Assembly (NCBI RefSeq): GCF_030056705.1
Contig: NZ_JASHIC010000031.1
Span: 1-64,000, forward strand
DNA length: 64,000 nucleotides
Direction: 5' to 3'
Source: Flectobacillus longus
GTDB taxonomy: Bacteria; Bacteroidota; Bacteroidia; Cytophagales; Spirosomataceae
Shown here: positions 60,363 through 64,000 of the stretch, piece after piece
Numbering within the stretch: position 1 is the stretch's first letter
Layout of the letters: the number at the start of each line of letters is the position of its first letter
Notes under the pieces: generated by a model
Told to the model about the DNA's origin: nothing
What the model saw: the letters and a program-made list of their open reading frames with translations, nothing else
Database searches by the model: none
Program-made: the position numbers and the translations under genes

Positions 60363-62312
60363 TTAATAACCAGGGTTTTGCATAGCAGTTTTTTGATCAG
60401 ATGATAAAGGTTTTCCTCCGCTGTACACACCATCCAAGAATGTCTGTGGAATTGGTCTCAACAAATGGAAATCTTTGATATTGTTAGCTGCACCAGGGTT
60501 GTAAGCCTTCGCTCTTGCCACCAATGTTTTAGTTCTGCTCAAATCCTCCCAACGGTGGAATTCACCACAAAGCTCTCTTGTTCTTTCGTTCAATACCAAA
60601 CACAACATTTTGTCATACGTAGAAGTATAGCCCAACTTATTGATTACAGCTACATCTTGCGCTGGCAAGTTGTTAACACTCGTAATATCAAGCGCTGTTG
60701 CTGTAGTTGCGACAGGAATGTTGTTTGACTCATAATAAGAGTTTTCAGTCAAGAAAGAGTTGATGTTTACATTCTGACCTGATTGAGATACAACATACGC
60801 GGCAGCACCATCTGTATAAGCAGCTCTGTCTTCACCAGCTTTATAAGCAGCTCTTTTTCTTACAGCATTGATATAAGGAAGTGCAGCATCATAAGAACCT
60901 TGACCAAGGTTTGCCAAACGAATTTTTGCTTCAGCAGCCATCAAATACGTCTCTGCGGATCTAGCCAATACCATATCTCTGTAACCTCTTACTTCGTTGA
61001 TTGCCAAACGTGCTCCATCAAAATGTTTACTCAATGATGGGAAACGAACGTCTTGCACTAAACTTTTTCCATCTGAAGCATGAGCTACATATACCGTAGG
61101 AACGGTTTTGTTGGTTTTTGAATAAACAATCTCATCAACATATTTAGTTTTTGTAAAACGTGTATCTGATGGACTGTTGATAATAAACATCAAACCAAGG
61201 TCACCATTTACGTATTTACCACTACCATTGTTTAATCTACTTTTTGTTCTAAAACTTTTCCAGAATCTTGAGTCATTTACTTGGTCAAATACATCATACG
61301 TGAAATACGTAGGTGCCAAGCGGCTAAACGGGCGCATACCTGTCAAGTCACGTTGCATATACGGAAGGTCATCATAACGAGCCGTAAAGTACAAGTGCTG
61401 GTTGTTGAAAGTTGTAGCCAACAAGTTGTCACCAAACTGAGCAGAAAGAATCAATTCAGATAAAGTTTCATTAGCGCCATTTGGTTTGCTATAAGCCCAA
61501 ATATCGCCAAAATTGTTTGCCAGAGGGTGTCTTGCAATTACTTCGTCTGAAAGTGACACAACCTTAGCCAAGTCAGCAGCCTTTGTAGAAGAGTTCCATG
61601 CATCATTGATTTCACTAGCTCTTGACAAATACGCTTTAGCTAAATAATGCGCTACCGCATCTTTAGTAATTTTGGCTGGAGCACCAGTATTATCCAACAA
61701 ATCATACGCTTTTGATAAGTCATCGATAATTTGCGCATAAACTTTGTCTGGCGTTTCGCGTGTAAACTCTAATTCGACCGTAGTACTTACGTTCAATTTT
61801 AAAGGCACAGCACCGTATTGACGAACCAATCTCAAGTAGTTATAAGCACGCAAGAAGTAACCTTCACCCAAAGCTGTTTTCTTGATGGCATTATTGGTTG
61901 AGGTAATATCTGTAGCCGATTTGATAATCTGATTTGCCAAACCAATTGCCACATAGTAAGTATCCCAAGCTCTTTCTGCTGCGATAGTATTACTTGTTAC
62001 CACAGTTACGATAGGTTTAAAACCGCCGTCGTAGTTGTTCCAAGGGCTGTTTGAGCCATCACCTCCTACATGAAACTCATCTGTTCCATAATTGGTAGTA
62101 GCAAATTGAACCTCACCACCTAATGGCACTGCAAATGTTTGGTTGTAAGCACCAGTTACAGCAGCCTGAATACCTTCTTCAGTACTGTAGTAAGCATTAC
62201 TTCTTTGTGTTGTTAATTCTTCTTTTAGGAAGTCTGATTGACAAGACATATTAGCTAAAAGAGCGAAAGCACAAATACCTGTTTTTATATATCTAAACTG
62301 TACTTTATTCAT
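60363..62312 (-). CDS. SusD/RagB family nutrient-binding lipoprotein
   Basis: 649 residues from MNKVQFRYIKTGI (an ATG four codons upstream is possible). Lipoprotein signal with lipobox ANMSC. SusD features are YSTEEGIQAAVTGAYNQ, GEGYFLRAYNYLRLVRQYGAVPL, VAHYLAKAYLSRA, DMVLARSAETYLMAAEAKIR, and the ending CGEFHRWEDLSRTKTLV ... LLRPIPQTFLDGV. It is longer than the SusD at 23304 and of a different subgroup. It follows its SusC by 18 bp and forms the second importer pair. Confidence 0.95.
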   Translation of the reverse strand: MNKVQFRYIKTGICAFALLANMSCQSDFLKEELTTQRSNAYYSTEEGIQAAVTGAYNQTFAVPLGGEVQFATTNYGTDEFHVGGDGSNSPWNNYDGGFKPIVTVVTSNTIAAERAWDTYYVAIGLANQIIKSATDITSTNNAIKKTALGEGYFLRAYNYLRLVRQYGAVPLKLNVSTTVELEFTRETPDKVYAQIIDDLSKAYDLLDNTGAPAKITKDAVAHYLAKAYLSRASEINDAWNSSTKAADLAKVVSLSDEVIARHPLANNFGDIWAYSKPNGANETLSELILSAQFGDNLLATTFNNQHLYFTARYDDLPYMQRDLTGMRPFSRLAPTYFTYDVFDQVNDSRFWKSFRTKSRLNNGSGKYVNGDLGLMFIINSPSDTRFTKTKYVDEIVYSKTNKTVPTVYVAHASDGKSLVQDVRFPSLSKHFDGARLAINEVRGYRDMVLARSAETYLMAAEAKIRLANLGQGSYDAALPYINAVRKRAAYKAGEDRAAYTDGAAAYVVSQSGQNVNINSFLTENSYYESNNIPVATTATALDITSVNNLPAQDVAVINKLGYTSTYDKMLCLVLNERTRELCGEFHRWEDLSRTKTLVARAKAYNPGAANNIKDFHLLRPIPQTFLDGVYSGGKPLSSDQKTAMQNPGY

Positions 62313-62330
62313 CTTAAAAATCATTAAAAG

Positions 62331-64000
62331 TTAAAAATCAACATTGATACCCATTGTAAATCCTCTGTTCCAAGCTGAACTTTGTAAGTCCATATCAATC
62401 CAGTTGATATTGTTGTAAACCATTCCTAAGTTTTGTGCTTGGAAATAAACTCTTGCATGACTCAAGCCAAGGCTCTGAGAGAATTTGTCTGGCAAGTTGT
62501 ATCCTAATGAGACGTTTCTAATTTTAATAAATGATCCATCTTTGTAGCCTAGTGCTGTGTAATAAGGGTCACCTGCTGCGGCTGTATAGTATGGGTGTTG
62601 ATAATCTGCATTGGTATTGTTTGGTGTATAGTAGCTTACAACACGTTGGTTTGAACGACCTGTCAATGCCTCACCACCTGTGTTATACAAGTATTTCAAA
62701 CGACCATACAACATTACTGATAGTGAAAATCCTTTATAGTCAAACGTGTTAGTCATACCTACGATAAATCTAGGAATAGTACTTCCTAATACTCTACGGT
62801 CATTTGTAGCATCGATTTTATAGTCTCCATTCTGGTCTACAGGTCTTACTGAACCAACAGTGAATGCTTGTCCATTAGCATTGAATTTAGCCATTTCAGC
62901 TGCATCTGCATCTTTCCACAAACCAGCAGATTGGTAGTCATAAATTACTCCTTGGCTTTGACCAATAAACCATTTATTGTTGATATCGTCTACTTTACCA
63001 TTTGCTAACGATACAATCTGGTTACTTTGCCATGAGCCGTTGAAAGTAGTGCTCCACTCAAATCCACCTCTGTTTAGGTTTACCGTTGTTACTGTCAAAT
63101 CAATACCTTGACTTGATGTTTCACCAATGTTTGCATAAGTATTCACAAAACCTGTAACAGATGGAATCGTTTTCAACATCAACAAATCTGTTGTACGAGA
63201 CGTATAGTAATCTAAAGTACCACTAACTTTTCTTTTGAAGAATGAGAAATCAATACCGTAGTTGATTTGGGTTGTTTTTTCCCATGTCAAACTTTGGTTA
63301 GCTAAAGTTGAGTTATTAGTTTGACCTGTTGCAAGCGTACCACCATAAGGATAGTAAATCTGAGAAAGACCACCCTGAGTAGCATAAGGATCAATAGCAG
63401 AGTTACCTGTAACCCCCACCCCTGCTCTTACTTTCAAGTCATCAATCCAACGTTGATCTGCCAAAAATGGCTCGTTTGTCAATCTCCATCCTAAAGCAGT
63501 ACTTGGGAAGAATGCCCATTTGTTTCCTTCTGCCAACTGTGATGCACCATCATAACGGCCTGATACTGTAATCAAGAATTTGTTATTGTAATCATAGTTG
63601 ATACGACCTAAATATGAACGAAGTTGTCTCTGTGATAACGACGACCCCCAAGCAGACAATGGAATATTTAAAGCATTCCATTTTTGACTTGTCATAGGCA
63701 CGTTATCTGCTGCCATATTGTTTTTGTCGTAAGTCCACTCTGTTTGAGTTTGGAGTGCCAATACACTCAATTGATGCTTTCCAATGGTTTTGTTATACGT
63801 TAGCATATTATCCAAAGTATAAGACAACGCTTGATCTTTGGTCAATGAAGCATAACTTGAACCTGTTCTGATTACTGAGTTTGCATCTAAGAATACCCCA
63901 TTTTTATTGATTGAAACGTCTGGACCAAAGTTCATTCTGAATTTCAAGCCATCCAATGCTTTTGAGAAACCAGCGAAGTTAATTTCAGAATACAAACTAC
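62331..64000 (-). CDS. SusC/RagA family TonB-dependent transporter (C-terminal part; runs off the window)
   Basis: About 556 residues of the barrel are visible, ending NRGFTMGINVDF. Typical SusC text: KFLITVSGRYDGASQLAEGNKWAFFPSTALGWRLTNEPFL, LKVRAGVGVTGNSAIDPYATQG, DYKIDATNDRRVLGSTIPRFIVGMTN and DGSFIKIRNVSLGYNLP. The plug, N-terminal sandwich and signal peptide lie beyond position 64000. SusD starts 18 bp after its stop, so the two are an operon. Confidence 0.95.
   Translation of the reverse strand, partial: SLYSEINFAGFSKALDGLKFRMNFGPDVSINKNGVFLDANSVIRTGSSYASLTKDQALSYTLDNMLTYNKTIGKHQLSVLALQTQTEWTYDKNNMAADNVPMTSQKWNALNIPLSAWGSSLSQRQLRSYLGRINYDYNNKFLITVSGRYDGASQLAEGNKWAFFPSTALGWRLTNEPFLADQRWIDDLKVRAGVGVTGNSAIDPYATQGGLSQIYYPYGGTLATGQTNNSTLANQSLTWEKTTQINYGIDFSFFKRKVSGTLDYYTSRTTDLLMLKTIPSVTGFVNTYANIGETSSQGIDLTVTTVNLNRGGFEWSTTFNGSWQSNQIVSLANGKVDDINNKWFIGQSQGVIYDYQSAGLWKDADAAEMAKFNANGQAFTVGSVRPVDQNGDYKIDATNDRRVLGSTIPRFIVGMTNTFDYKGFSLSVMLYGRLKYLYNTGGEALTGRSNQRVVSYYTPNNTNADYQHPYYTAAAGDPYYTALGYKDGSFIKIRNVSLGYNLPDKFSQSLGLSHARVYFQAQNLGMVYNNINWIDMDLQSSAWNRGFTMGINVDF

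Overview
The window looks like chromosomal DNA from a low-GC member of the Bacteroidota, most likely Cytophagales (Spirosomaceae-like, for example a Flectobacillus, Emticicia or Arcicella relative). The evidence is two SusC/SusD pairs, Oar-like and CarboxypepD-plug TonB receptors, many short lipoproteins, GlgE, HxlR and BlaI/BlaR regulators, and matches to the Bacteroidota TAnnTTTG promoter box. The genus is a guess from gene content and base composition. No rRNA, tRNA, CRISPR array or complete prophage was recognised.

Layout. 1-60 is the cut-off start of an IS transposase, followed by a terminator and a GC-rich hairpin repeat. 413-9143 (minus) carries mutS2, two secreted proteins and a pyruvate carboxylase with an extra C-terminal gamma-glutamylcyclotransferase-like domain. 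9544-15608 (plus) holds a DUF418 membrane protein, pdxA, a Tat-exported sugar isomerase-like protein, a 2-hydroxyacid dehydrogenase and a fatty acid hydroxylase. Next come an RlpA/SPOR protein (minus), then glgE and a SusC/SusD pair (plus). 25092-34795 (minus) is a run of signalling and envelope genes: an NTF2-like lipoprotein, a broken amj fragment, blaR/blaI, a leucine-rich lipoprotein, a PAS histidine kinase without an ATPase domain, a TonB receptor, and a two-component kinase/regulator pair. 34947-38191 is a patchy accessory stretch with a toxin-tail remnant beside a possible immunity gene, HxlR, a luciferase-like oxidoreductase and a truncated F420-reductase-like gene. After an Oar-like receptor, 42209-47259 (minus) is an arsenic resistance cluster (acetyltransferase, arsC-like phosphatase, arsR, DUF6428-like protein, ACR3 pump, MFS) with an ArsR-type palindrome ahead of it. 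A GH3 enzyme faces an AraC regulator at 47397-50419. 50907-57407 (plus) is a complete RND efflux operon. 57552-59770 is an unusual series of three unrelated small minus-strand genes separated by related inverted-repeat blocks. The right edge holds a second SusC/SusD pair, with SusC running out of the window.

Several families of short dispersed palindromic elements fill the intergenic DNA. One family of about 120 bp has at least four near-complete and three partial copies. It sits inside the ars cluster, upstream of gene starts, and supplies the end of one reading frame. The most interesting signals are the repeat-separated small-gene array at 57.5-59.8 kb, the pyruvate carboxylase fusion, the toxin-tail/immunity remnant, the amj fossil, and a three-way-junction structure inside the RND operon.
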